From contig JAEZAL010000035.1 in NCBI GenBank assembly GCA_023427705.1, forward strand, positions 1-23,665: 23,665 bases of DNA, given 5' to 3'. This stretch comes from Bacillota bacterium (GTDB lineage: Bacteria; Bacillota; Clostridia; Clostridiales; Clostridiaceae). A program made the translations under genes and the position numbers. Each line of letters starts with the position of its first letter. The stretch's first letter is position 1. The notes under the pieces were generated by a model. That model had not been told where the DNA came from, ran no database searches, and saw nothing but the letters and a program-made list of their open reading frames with translations. Of the stretch, positions 7,353 to 14,592 are shown in pieces.

Positions 7353-7964
7353 ATGAAGAAAAAATTATTACTAATGCTTTTGGTAGCTATACCTATAATA
7401 TTAATTACTTTAGTTATTGTGCTAAGAATGACTGCAGAGCCAAATAATGATGAAATAATTAAGTCATTAAAGGAAATTAAGGCATATAAGACAGAAATAG
7501 AATTTGTCATTAAAAATTCTAGAGATGAGGAAAGACAAGAAGCTATTCAATATTATAAAAAAGATGTTGGTGGCAAAATAGAATTTGGTGAAGATAGAAG
7601 TAAGATTTACAAAGATGGCATGATCTTAGTTAAGGATAATATATCTAACAAAGAATACAGTATAAATGACAGCATAAATGATTTATATTCATTAAGTTTT
7701 TTAAACAAGTTATTATCATATCCTATCAATAATAAAGGAATCCAAGATGGACAAGAAGAATGGGGAGAAACTGAATATATTGTTTTTACTAGTGAATTAT
7801 TCTTAAAAAATGATAATTTAGACAAGGTGAAAATTTTTATTGATAAGCAAAAGAAAATCCCTATAGGAGCCATTATATATGATAAGAAGGATAATGACAG
7901 AGTAAGAATAGTATATAGAAACTTTGAAAAGTTAAAGGAAATAGATGAGGAATTATTAAAATAA
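7353..7964 (+). CDS. Membrane-anchored LolA-fold protein, GerS-related
   Basis: A 203-residue protein with an N-terminal hydrophobic anchor or signal (residues 4-25, preceded by KKK) and a hydrophilic extracellular domain. The domain pattern (KEIKAYKTEIEFVIKNS, a YYKKDVGGKIEFGE strand, KDGMILVKDN, and a late VKIFIDKQKKIPIGAIIYD) fits the LolA/LppX-like half-barrel seen in clostridial 'outer membrane lipoprotein-sorting' proteins. Database names link this family to the germination lipoprotein GerS of Clostridioides difficile. Unlike GerS there is no lipobox cysteine (the protein has none), so it would be anchored by the hydrophobic segment or secreted. It follows nnr by 60 bp with a strong AAGGAGG ribosome binding site, consistent with the same operon. 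Fold assignment is moderate; a role in spores is only inferred. Confidence 0.6.
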   Translation: MKKKLLLMLLVAIPIILITLVIVLRMTAEPNNDEIIKSLKEIKAYKTEIEFVIKNSRDEERQEAIQYYKKDVGGKIEFGEDRSKIYKDGMILVKDNISNKEYSINDSINDLYSLSFLNKLLSYPINNKGIQDGQEEWGETEYIVFTSELFLKNDNLDKVKIFIDKQKKIPIGAIIYDKKDNDRVRIVYRNFEKLKEIDEELLK

Positions 7965-8118
7965 AAAATAAATACCAGTTCAATATTTAAAAATTCAATT
8001 ATTACGAGTTGAGAAATTAGAAAAATCGAAGTACATATGGTGAAATTAGTAAAATTACTAATAAAATTAATGAGAAATTTAAGAATATAATAATTATTCA
8101 AAAAAATAAACATATTTT

Positions 8119-8148
8119 TTGACAAAAGGACATAATTTGCAATATAAT
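8119..8148 (+). promoter_or_regulatory. Consensus sigma-A promoter of the mazEF-type operon
   Basis: Perfect -35 TTGACA (8119-8124) and perfect -10 TATAAT (8143-8148), 18 bp apart, with a leader of about 33 nt before the antitoxin ATG at 8188. The TTG within the -35 is in frame with the antitoxin and could be mistaken for a start codon, but it lies in the promoter. Confidence 0.85.
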
Positions 8149-8187
8149 TTATTTATACATAGATCCTTTACTACCTGGAGGCAAATT

Positions 8188-8430
8188 ATGTCTAAAAAAG
8201 TTGTTAATATAAAATTTATGAAAAATAAAGCTAAAATTAAAAAAAACAGTCAATTTATTGAGTGTTCCCTAATAGAATATAAGAGAAAGCAATTAAATAT
8301 GGATGTTTTTGAAATTATGAAAGAAGGTTATAAAGAAATGGCTATGATTAATTTAGAACTTTCACAGCTTTCTTTCGAATGTGAGAACGCAGTTATTGAT
8401 GAATATGAGAACTGGCTTTGCGGAGTGTGA
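8188..8430 (+). CDS. ndoAI: Antitoxin EndoAI (MazE-type, ribbon-helix-helix)
   Basis: An 80-residue antitoxin gene. The start is ATG 8188 behind CTGGAGGC; the longer in-frame version beginning at TTG 8119 would begin inside the promoter. The N-terminal segment MSKKVVNIKF is a candidate DNA-binding strand, followed by a helical region (LIEYKRKQLNMDVFEIMKEG) and an acidic C-terminal tail (ECENAVIDEYENWL) of the kind that wraps the toxin and blocks its RNA site. Similarity to the Bacillus EndoAI/CopG-like antitoxin is weak in sequence, as usual for clostridia, but its position eight bases before ndoA makes the role clear. Together with the toxin it is expected to repress its own promoter. Confidence 0.85.
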   Translation: MSKKVVNIKFMKNKAKIKKNSQFIECSLIEYKRKQLNMDVFEIMKEGYKEMAMINLELSQLSFECENAVIDEYENWLCGV

Positions 8431-8438
8431 TATTTCTA

Positions 8439-8792
8439 ATGACGACTATGGTAGTAAAAAGAGGGGATATTTTTTATGCTGATTTAAGTCCTGTAATTGG
8501 ATCGGAACAAGGTGGAATTAGACCTGTAATAATAATTCAAAACGATATAGGTAATAAATATAGTCCAACAGTTATTGTTGCAGCTATAACATCACAAATA
8601 AATAAAGCTAAGTTACCAACTCATGTTGAAATTTCTTCAGAAGAATATGGATTAAATAGAGATTCTGTTGTTTTATTAGAACAGTTAAGAACTTTAGATA
8701 AGAAAAGATTGAAAGAAAAGATAGGTCATATGACTGATTCTGATATGAGAAAGGTAAATAAGGCATTATTAATTAGTTTGAATTTAGCATAA
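8439..8792 (+). CDS. ndoA: Endoribonuclease EndoA (MazF/PemK-type toxin)
   Basis: A 117-residue MazF-family mRNA interferase, close to Bacillus subtilis EndoA along the whole length: VKRGDIFYADLSPVIGSEQGG, IRPVIIIQNDIGNKYSPT, VAAITSQINKAKLPTHVE, RDSVVLLEQLRTLDK. The catalytic residues equivalent to Arg25 and Thr48 of B. subtilis are R28 and T51. EndoA-type enzymes cut single-stranded RNA at UACAU in Bacillus; the clostridial site may differ slightly. I chose ATG 8439 (MTTMVVKRGD) over upstream codons overlapping the antitoxin gene because it restores the family N terminus; the GGAG at 8422-8425 is 13 bases away, so translation may depend on coupling to the antitoxin stop (8-base gap). A terminator follows. 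Confidence 0.95.
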   Translation: MTTMVVKRGDIFYADLSPVIGSEQGGIRPVIIIQNDIGNKYSPTVIVAAITSQINKAKLPTHVEISSEEYGLNRDSVVLLEQLRTLDKKRLKEKIGHMTDSDMRKVNKALLISLNLA

Positions 8793-8841
8793 TTATTATT
8801 CAAAAATGTTTTGTTTAGATAATTTAGTATATTAAATACTT

Positions 8842-8868
8842 AAGAAACCCATATTGGGTTTCTTTTAT
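8842..8868 (+). terminator. Rho-independent terminator after ndoA
   Basis: A 10-bp perfect stem (AAGAAACCCA 8842-8851 with TGGGTTTCTT 8855-8864), a 3-nt TAT loop and a short T-rich tail. It closes the toxin-antitoxin operon 50 bp after the stop. Confidence 0.85.
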
Positions 8869-8887
8869 TATGTTGATTTTTAAAGAA

Positions 8888-8921
8888 AAGTGATATACAT
8901 TATATTAATAGTATATCACTT
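8888..8921. repeat. 11-bp inverted repeat upstream of the transketolase genes
   Basis: AAGTGATATAC (8888-8898) and GTATATCACTT (8911-8921) are exact reverse complements around a 12-nt AT centre. No T-tract follows on the plus strand, so it is not an obvious plus-strand terminator; the minus side is T-rich. It may be an operator or a leftover terminator. Confidence 0.4.
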
Positions 8922-8985
8922 ATAAAAGAAAAACAACTATTTTTATATAAATTATACAACATTAGTATATACAAAATAAAAATTG

Positions 8986-9017
8986 TATGCTAAAATAATT
9001 TTGTCAAATATAGCATA
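8986..9017 (+). promoter_or_regulatory. Leader inverted repeat of the transketolase operon
   Basis: TATGCTA (8986-8992) and TAGCATA (9011-9017) flank an 18-nt spacer, about 40 nt before the ATG. The nearby hexamers TTGTAT, TTGTCA and CATAAT do not give a clean -35/-10 pair, so the exact promoter is unresolved. Confidence 0.3.
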
Positions 9018-9055
9018 ATATATTTACAGGCAAATAAATCTTAGGAGGAAGACAG

Positions 9056-9880
9056 ATGATTAAAAATGTTGAAGAATTAAAATCATTAGCCAAAACAGTT
9101 CGTAAGGACATAATTTCTATGTTAACAGAATCGCGTTCAGGACATCCAGGTGGTTCATTATCAGCAGCTGATATATTAACTACATTATATTTCGGAGAGA
9201 TGAACATAGATCCAAATAATCCTAAGGATGAAAACAGAGACAGATTTGTATTATCAAAAGGTCATGCTGCTCCTGTATTATATAGTGTGTTAGCTAGAAA
9301 AGGTTATTTTCCAGTTGAGGAATTAAATACATTAAGAAAGATTAATTCTAGATTACAAGGTCATCCAAGTATGAAATGTTTACCTGGAGTTGATATGTCA
9401 ACAGGCTCTTTAGGTCAAGGGATTTCAGTATCAGTTGGAATGGCTTTAGCAGGTAAACTTGATAATAAGAATTATAGAGTATATACTCTTTTAGGTGATG
9501 GGGAGTTAGAAGAAGGCCAAGTTTGGGAAGCATCAATGTCAGCAGCTCATTATAAATTAGATAATTTAACTGCTTTTGTTGATTTTAATGGACTACAAAT
9601 AGATGGTGAGATAACAAAAGTAATGAATCCTTCACCAATTGATAAGAAGTTCGAAGCTTTCGGATGGAATGTTTTAGTTATAGATGGACATGATATAAAA
9701 GCTATTCAAGATGCAATAGAAAAAGCAAAAAATACTAAAGGTAAACCAACAGTTATAATTTGCAATACTGTAAAAGGTAAGGGTGTTTCTTTCATGGAAA
9801 ATCAAGCAAGTTGGCATGGAACAGCACCAAGCAAGGAACAATGTGAACAAGCATTGACAGAAATTGGAGGTAACAACTAA
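9056..9880 (+). CDS. Transketolase, N-terminal (thiamine diphosphate-binding) subunit
   Basis: A 274-residue protein carrying the PP domain of transketolase: SGHPGGSLSAADIL (residues 28-41, H30), DRFVLSKGHAAP (62-73, H70), GHP at 102-104, and the diphosphate/metal motif GDGELEEGQ (147-155) ending in VDFN (N178). It is half the size of a full transketolase; the other half is the next gene, as in many anaerobes and archaea. Transketolase moves two-carbon ketol units between sugar phosphates in the non-oxidative pentose phosphate pathway, supplying ribose and erythrose phosphates. The ATG follows TTAGGAGGAAG. The stop overlaps the next start by one base (TAATG), so equal synthesis of both subunits is expected. 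Confidence 0.95.
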   Translation: MIKNVEELKSLAKTVRKDIISMLTESRSGHPGGSLSAADILTTLYFGEMNIDPNNPKDENRDRFVLSKGHAAPVLYSVLARKGYFPVEELNTLRKINSRLQGHPSMKCLPGVDMSTGSLGQGISVSVGMALAGKLDNKNYRVYTLLGDGELEEGQVWEASMSAAHYKLDNLTAFVDFNGLQIDGEITKVMNPSPIDKKFEAFGWNVLVIDGHDIKAIQDAIEKAKNTKGKPTVIICNTVKGKGVSFMENQASWHGTAPSKEQCEQALTEIGGNN

Positions 9881-10824
9881 TGAGTAATAAAATTGCAACA
9901 AGAGAAGCTTATGGAAAAGCATTAGCTGAATTAGCTAATGTAAATGAAAATATTGTGGTTTTAGATGCTGACCTATCAAAATCTACAAAAACTGCAGATT
10001 TTAAAGCTGTATGCGAAGAAAGATTCTTTAATATGGGAATAGCAGAATCTAACATGATGGGAGTTGCAGCAGGATTATCTACTTGTGGAAAAATTCCTTA
10101 TGTAAGTACTTTTGCTATGTTTGCAGCTGGAAGAGCATTTGAACAAATAAGAAACTCAATTTGTTATCCTAAATTAAATGTTAAAATATGTGCAACTCAT
10201 GCTGGATTAACAGTAGGAGAAGATGGGGCATCTCATCAAGCTATAGAAGATTTATCATTAATGAGAAGCATTCCTAATATGACTGTAATATGTCCTGCAG
10301 ATGCAATAGAAACTGCTGCTGCAATAAAGGCAATTTCTGAGTATAATGGACCTTGCTATGTTAGATTGGGAAGAGCAGCTGTTAATGTAATAAATGATAA
10401 AGATACATATGAATTTAAAATTGGTAAGGGAGTTACTTTAGCAGATGGAAATGATGTAACTATTATTGCTACTGGAATTATGGTAGACGTTGCATTAGAA
10501 GCTAAAGAAGAACTGAAAAAAGAAGGTATTAATGCAAGAGTTATTAATATTCATACATTAAAACCGATAGATAAGGAAATTTTAGTTAAAGCAGCGAAAG
10601 AAACTGGGGCTATAGTAACAGTTGAAGAGCATAATGTAATTGGTGGATTAGGATCAGCAGTTGCAGAAGTTTTAACTGAAGAAATCCCAGTACCAGTTAT
10701 AAAAGTTGGAGTTCAAGATGTTTTTGGTGAAAGTGGATTACCAGATCAACTATTAAAAGCTTATGGGTTAACAGCAAATAATGTTGTTGAGAAAGTAAAA
10801 AAAGCAATTTCATTAAAAAAATAA
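9880..10824 (+). CDS. Transketolase, C-terminal (pyrimidine-binding) subunit
   Basis: A 314-residue partner of the preceding gene. It contains the transketolase Pyr domain (residues 5-165), with the catalytic glutamate E56 in MGIAESNMMG, the aminopyrimidine-side stretch STFAMFAAGRAFEQIR, and HAGLTVGEDGASHQ. The C-terminal regulatory/nucleotide-like domain (about 190-305) includes IIATGIMVDVALEA and TVEEHNVIGGLGSAV. The active site forms between the two subunits. Such halves are sometimes annotated as 1-deoxyxylulose-5-phosphate synthase, but the pairing with an N-terminal transketolase half argues for transketolase. Its ATG overlaps the upstream stop and uses GGAGG inside that gene. A strong terminator follows 55 bp downstream. 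Confidence 0.95.
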   Translation: MSNKIATREAYGKALAELANVNENIVVLDADLSKSTKTADFKAVCEERFFNMGIAESNMMGVAAGLSTCGKIPYVSTFAMFAAGRAFEQIRNSICYPKLNVKICATHAGLTVGEDGASHQAIEDLSLMRSIPNMTVICPADAIETAAAIKAISEYNGPCYVRLGRAAVNVINDKDTYEFKIGKGVTLADGNDVTIIATGIMVDVALEAKEELKKEGINARVINIHTLKPIDKEILVKAAKETGAIVTVEEHNVIGGLGSAVAEVLTEEIPVPVIKVGVQDVFGESGLPDQLLKAYGLTANNVVEKVKKAISLKK

Positions 10825-10879
10825 TAAGTTTACTATAATAATTTAAATAAATTACTAAAAAATAGCTATATTTACCATT

Positions 10880-10913
10880 AAGCTGTAGAAATTTCTACAG
10901 CTTTTTATTTTTT
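10880..10913 (+). terminator. Rho-independent terminator after the transketolase genes
   Basis: Positions 10880-10903 are a 24-bp perfect palindrome (AAGCTGTAGAAATTTCTACAGCTT read as two complementary halves), followed by TTTATTTTTT. Confidence 0.92.
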
Positions 10914-11047
10914 CAATTACTTTTATTATAAAACATAATATAATATTTAAGTGTGACTATAAAATTTGGAATTTACTATTATTATATTTGGATAGAAAAG
11001 TTATTATTGAGGGAAAATAATAAAAATTCTCTAGAAAGGAGATTTAT

Positions 11048-11893
11048 ATGAGAGAAAAAGTAAGAGAGTATATATTGATATTTATAGGGGTCTTTTTAGT
11101 AGCAATTTCATTAGAATATTTTTTTATACCCAATAATATAGCAGCAGGGGGATTAACAGGATTAGCAATAGTAATTAATCACTATATACCAGCAATTTCA
11201 ACTGGTCCTTTAGTATTCATAATGGACTTGTTTTTATTTATAGTTGGATTTATTTTTCTTGGAAAAAATTTCGGAGTTAAGACTATAGTATCAAGTTTTA
11301 GTTTGGCTGGAATGATGACTATTATTGAAAACTATTTTGAGCCACAAGCCGTGACTAATGATTTAATGTTAGCATCTATATTTGGAACTTTAATTACTGC
11401 AGTAGGAATGGCTATAGTATTTAATGCAAATTCTTCAACAGGTGGAACAGATACAATAGCTAAAATAATGAATAAATTTTTTCATATAGATATAGGTAAA
11501 TCTTTATTAGCTGTGGATTTTATAGTAACCTTATTAGGGGCAATTACTTTCGGTATAAATATAGGCTTATATGGATTGCTTTCAGTAATAATTAATGGAA
11601 TAGCTATTGATAAATTTATAGAGGGATTCCATGCTTGTAAAGAAGTAACAATTATAAGTACTAAAAGCGATGAAATTAGTAAGTTTATAATGGATGAATT
11701 AGAGAGAGGATGTACATTTTTAAAGGGGATTGGAGGCTTTTCTGGAAAGGACACTTGTGTATTATATGCAGTTTTAGGTAGAAATGAATTTATTAAACTT
11801 AAACAACACATTAGTAAAGTAGATCCTAAGGCTTTCATAACAGTTGGAGAAGTGCATGAAGTTATGGGAGAAGGATTTAGAAATATCCAATAA
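11048..11893 (+). CDS. YitT family membrane protein (DUF161 + DUF2179), copy 1
   Basis: A 281-residue protein with about five N-terminal membrane segments (residues 8-190; landmarks AAGGLTGLAIVIN near 31-43 and STGGTDTIAKI near 130-140) and a soluble C-terminal DUF2179 domain (about 195-281: EVTIISTKSDEISKFI, GCTFLKGIGGFSGKD, FITVGEVHEVMGEGF). This is the YitT/YqfU/YebE architecture of Firmicutes. Function is not established; the tail resembles small-ligand-binding domains and the membrane part suggests a transporter or channel. The ATG follows AAAGGAG. No confident promoter is seen in the 134 bp after the preceding terminator. A second, related copy follows after 40 bp without a terminator, so both were probably one transcript. 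Confidence 0.9.
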   Translation: MREKVREYILIFIGVFLVAISLEYFFIPNNIAAGGLTGLAIVINHYIPAISTGPLVFIMDLFLFIVGFIFLGKNFGVKTIVSSFSLAGMMTIIENYFEPQAVTNDLMLASIFGTLITAVGMAIVFNANSSTGGTDTIAKIMNKFFHIDIGKSLLAVDFIVTLLGAITFGINIGLYGLLSVIINGIAIDKFIEGFHACKEVTIISTKSDEISKFIMDELERGCTFLKGIGGFSGKDTCVLYAVLGRNEFIKLKQHISKVDPKAFITVGEVHEVMGEGFRNIQ

Positions 11894-11933
11894 CCTTTTA
11901 ATTAGATTATTTATTAGAAGGAGAAAAAACAGA

Positions 11934-12770
11934 ATGAAAAAATTAAAAGAATATTTTTTAATTACTATATGAGTAACTATAGGTGCTTTTGCACTAGAAT
12001 ATTTTTTCTTTCCACTAGATATAGCAGCTGGTGGAGTGTCTGGATTAGCTTTAGCAATTAATCAATTGATAGATATTAATCCAAGTATACTTATTTTTAT
12101 ATTTAATGTTATTTTATTTGCTCTTGCTTTCTTCTTAATAGGAAGTTCTTTTGGTGCAAAGAGTATATATGCTACAATAATGTTGTCAGTAATGATGTGG
12201 ATTTTTGAAACATTTTTTAACCCACAGGCTATAACAAATAATTATGTTTTAGCGTGTATATTTGGTTCAGCTGTATTGGCTTTTGGAACTGCAATAACAT
12301 TTTACCAAGATGCATCAACAGGTGGAACTAGTATAGTTGCAAAAATAATTAATAAATATTTTCATTTACCTATAGGGCAAGGATTATTATTAGCTGATTG
12401 TACAGTTACTTTATTAGCAATTTATTCTTTTGGTGTAGAAAAAGGATTATTTGGACTTCTAAGTGCTATCTTAATTGGAATTTTAGTAGATAAATTTATT
12501 GCAGGTATAAATCCAGTTAAGCAAGTATTTATAATTACAAATAAAGAAAAGTTAGTTGTAGATTTTATTAATATCGATATTGATAGAGGTTGTACAATAT
12601 TAAATGCTAAGGGTGGGTATTCTAAAGAAAATATGACTGTAATTTATACAGTACTTAATTCTAAGCAATTTATAACATTAAAACATTTTATAAAAGAAAA
12701 TAATCCAGATGCTTTCTTAACTGTTAGTGAATCAACAGAGGCATTAGGAAAAGGCTTTAAAGATTATTAA
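11934..12770 (+). pseudogene. YitT family membrane protein, copy 2, interrupted by TGA at codon 13
   Basis: A tandem paralogue of the preceding gene. It begins at ATG 11934 behind GAAGGAG, reads MKKLKEYFLITI, meets TGA at 11970-11972, and continues in the same frame as VTIGAFALEYFF to a normal TAA. The remaining 265 codons are intact and carry all family landmarks (AAGGVSGLALAIN, STGGTSIVAKI, GCTILNAKGGYS, FLTVSESTEALGKGF). Aligned with copy 1 (LIFIGVFLVAISLEYFF), the stop falls where copy 1 has Gly, so one G-to-T change (GGA to TGA) explains it. No good in-frame ATG with a ribosome binding site lies shortly after the stop; the GTG at 12036 has no such site and would omit the first membrane segment. 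TGA is a genuine stop elsewhere here. So it is a recent pseudogene, a read-through case, or a sequence error. Confidence 0.85.
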
Positions 12771-12840
12771 GATTTAATGAAAAATAAATAGAAACAAGGG
12801 AAAATTTATACTTTGTTAACTTTAAAAGTATAAAAAAAGT

Positions 12841-12868
12841 TTTTACTTAAGCTTGGTTATGCTATAAT
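12841..12868 (+). promoter_or_regulatory. Promoter of the ftsEX block (extended -10)
   Basis: Perfect -10 TATAAT (12863-12868) preceded by the extended-10 element TGC (12860-12862), with a weak -35 TTTTAC (12841-12846) at 16 bp. The leader would be about 40 nt before the ftsE ATG. Confidence 0.65.
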
Positions 12869-12914
12869 AACGCTATAGGTTTAAAATACGCAGAAGTGCG
12901 AGGTGTTAAAGAGA

Positions 12915-13601
12915 ATGATAGAATTTAAGAATGTGTCTAAACTATATGATAATAATGTTAAGGCATTATCAGATGTAAACATAAGCATCGAATCAGGAGA
13001 ATTTGTATTTTTAGTTGGGCCTTCAGGGGCAGGAAAATCAACTTTCATAAAGATGTTAATAAAAGAGGTAGATCCAACAGTTGGAGATATAATTGTGGCT
13101 GGTAAGAAACTTTCAAGTGTTTCTAGAAAGCAGACACCTTATTATAGAAGAAAGATAGGAATGGTTTATCAAGATTTTAGACTTATTCCTACATTAAATG
13201 TATATGAAAATGTTGCTTTTGCTATGAGAGTAGTTGAAGCTTCTCAAAAGGAAATTAGAAAAAGAGTCCCTATGGTGCTTTCATTAGTAGGACTTTCTCA
13301 TAAGTATAAAATGTTTCCTAGCGAATTATCTGGTGGAGAGCAACAAAGAGTTGCTTTAGCAAGAGCTATAGTAAATAACCCATCAGTATTAATATGTGAT
13401 GAGCCAACAGGAAACTTAGATCCAGAAACTGCAAAAGAAATTATGGAGCTTTTAGAAGATATTAATAGAGCTGGAACTACAATTTTAATGGCTACTCATG
13501 CTAAGGAAATAGTAGATAACATGAAAAAAAGAGTTATTGCTATAGAAAAAGGTAATGTAGTAAGAGATACAGCAAGGGGGATGTACCAAGATGAAGTTTA
13601 A
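12915..13601 (+). CDS. ftsE: Cell division ATP-binding protein FtsE
   Basis: A 228-residue ABC ATPase with Walker A GPSGAGKST (35-43), Q-loop Q86 in MVYQDFRL, signature LSGGEQQR (138-145), Walker B VLICDE (158-163) and H195 in ATHAKE. The N terminus MIEFKNVSKLYDN and the overall match are typical of FtsE. I start at ATG 12915, nine bases after GAGGTG, rather than at in-frame GTG 12903, which lies within that ribosome binding site. FtsE pairs with FtsX as a signalling ABC complex that activates peptidoglycan hydrolases at the membrane during division, elongation or sporulation, rather than as a transporter. The ftsX start lies inside the end of ftsE (11-bp overlap). Confidence 0.97.
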   Translation: MIEFKNVSKLYDNNVKALSDVNISIESGEFVFLVGPSGAGKSTFIKMLIKEVDPTVGDIIVAGKKLSSVSRKQTPYYRRKIGMVYQDFRLIPTLNVYENVAFAMRVVEASQKEIRKRVPMVLSLVGLSHKYKMFPSELSGGEQQRVALARAIVNNPSVLICDEPTGNLDPETAKEIMELLEDINRAGTTILMATHAKEIVDNMKKRVIAIEKGNVVRDTARGMYQDEV

Positions 13602-14481
13602 TACATTAAAGTACTTTTTTGTAGATGCTTTTAAAAGTCTTAAAAGAAATAAAACATTAAGTATAGCAGCTATGATTACTGTATTAATTACATTCTTTAT
13701 ATTTGGAACTTTTATATTATTAGGAATAAATTTTAACAAAGCTATTGAAGATGTTGCATCAAAGCTTGAAATTAAGGTTTATCTAGATAATGATATTAAG
13801 TTAATAGATCAAAGAGAAATAGAAATGAAGCTTAATGAACTAGAGGGTGTAAAAGAAGTTATATATGAATCTAAGGAAGAAGCATTTATTAATTTAAAGG
13901 ATATGCTAAAGGATAACCAAGGATTATTAGAAGGATATGATTTAAAAGATAACCCACTTCCAAGTTCATTTATTGTAAAATTAGAAAATCCAGAAGATGC
14001 TTCACAAATTACTGAAGCGGTAAAAGATATGACTGGAGTAGAAGATATTTCAAATCAACAAGATATGATTGATACTATAAGTTCTTTTGTATCTGGAGTT
14101 AGAGTAGCTGGGTTAGGATTATTCTTTGTATTTATAGGAGTATCTATATTCTTAATTACTAATACAACGAAAATAACAGTATACTCTAGAAGAAGAGAAG
14201 TTGGAATAATGAAGTATGTAGGAGCTACGGACTGGTTCATAAGATGGCCGTTTATAATTGAGGGTATGATTATAGGGATAGTTGGATCTTTACTTTCAAG
14301 CCTATTATTATATGCACTATATAGATGGATATTTGGATATATAGTATCTAATATGTTCTTAGTTTCTTTAGTTTCACCATCATTTGTTTTAGGTACTTTA
14401 ACTTGGATATTTGTTCTAGGTGGTACAGTGATAGGTGCTTTAGGTAGTATAGTTGCATTAAGAAAATTCTTAGATGTATAA
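13591..14481 (+). CDS. ftsX: Cell division protein FtsX (permease-like)
   Basis: A 296-residue membrane protein with the FtsX plan: a cytoplasmic N terminus (TLKYFFVDAFKSLKRNK), TM1 at about 23-46, a large extracellular loop (about 50-168) with two beta-alpha units (LEIKVYLDNDIKL, PSSFIVKLENPEDA), then TM2 (171-191), a cytoplasmic loop with RRREVGIMKYVGAT, TM3 (221-245) and TM4 (264-290). It relays FtsE ATP hydrolysis to wall hydrolases bound to the extracellular loop. The start codon overlaps ftsE by 11 bp and has AAGGGGG ten bases upstream. Length and topology are normal. Confidence 0.97.
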   Translation: MKFNTLKYFFVDAFKSLKRNKTLSIAAMITVLITFFIFGTFILLGINFNKAIEDVASKLEIKVYLDNDIKLIDQREIEMKLNELEGVKEVIYESKEEAFINLKDMLKDNQGLLEGYDLKDNPLPSSFIVKLENPEDASQITEAVKDMTGVEDISNQQDMIDTISSFVSGVRVAGLGLFFVFIGVSIFLITNTTKITVYSRRREVGIMKYVGATDWFIRWPFIIEGMIIGIVGSLLSSLLLYALYRWIFGYIVSNMFLVSLVSPSFVLGTLTWIFVLGGTVIGALGSIVALRKFLDV

Positions 14482-14506
14482 AGATATTAATAAAATGAAA
14501 GACTAG

Positions 14507-14551
14507 ATAATATAATTTAAGTGGAGTTTATCTCCACTTAAATTATATTAT
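14507..14551 (+). terminator. Long hairpin between ftsX and the protease gene (terminator or attenuator)
   Basis: Perfect 20-bp arms (14507-14526 and 14532-14551) around a TTTAT loop. The core GTGGAG/CTCCAC is GC-containing and the 3' arm runs into TTAAATTATATTATT. A pure T-run is lacking, so it may be a partial terminator tuning expression of the protease and MinJ-like genes. Confidence 0.7.
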
Positions 14552-14592
14552 TGAGAGTATTTTTATAGTTTTATGAAAGGAAGTATTGGAAT

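Noticed and set aside
8037..8090. A 17-residue cationic, amphipathic peptide frame (starts MVKLVKLL) in the gap before the toxin-antitoxin genes
   Set aside because: It looks like a small membrane toxin, but there is no ribosome binding site, no promoter aimed at it and no antisense RNA signature; Lys/Leu/Ile-rich short frames are common in AT-rich DNA.
7607..8125. Minus-strand open frame of 172 codons opposite the GerS-like gene
   Set aside because: It is the antisense shadow of a real gene: low-complexity Ile/Leu/Phe/Ser composition, no family motifs, no ribosome binding site.
8119..8187. TTG 8119 as start of a longer antitoxin
   Set aside because: The TTG is part of the perfect -35 box; the ATG at 8188 has GGAGG-like spacing and gives the family-sized protein.
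9880..10824. 1-deoxyxylulose-5-phosphate synthase
   Set aside because: Only the C-terminal two-thirds would match, and the preceding coupled gene is an N-terminal transketolase half with its own ThDP motif.
12036..12770. YitT copy 2 as a complete gene starting at GTG 12036
   Set aside because: The codon is the internal Val of AAGGVSG, conserved in copy 1, has no ribosome binding site, and the start would remove the first membrane segment; an interrupted gene from 11934 fits better.
12805..12834. 10-bp AT-only hairpin after YitT copy 2 as a terminator
   Set aside because: The stem has a single GC pair and on the plus strand is followed by A-rich rather than T-rich sequence, so termination is doubtful.
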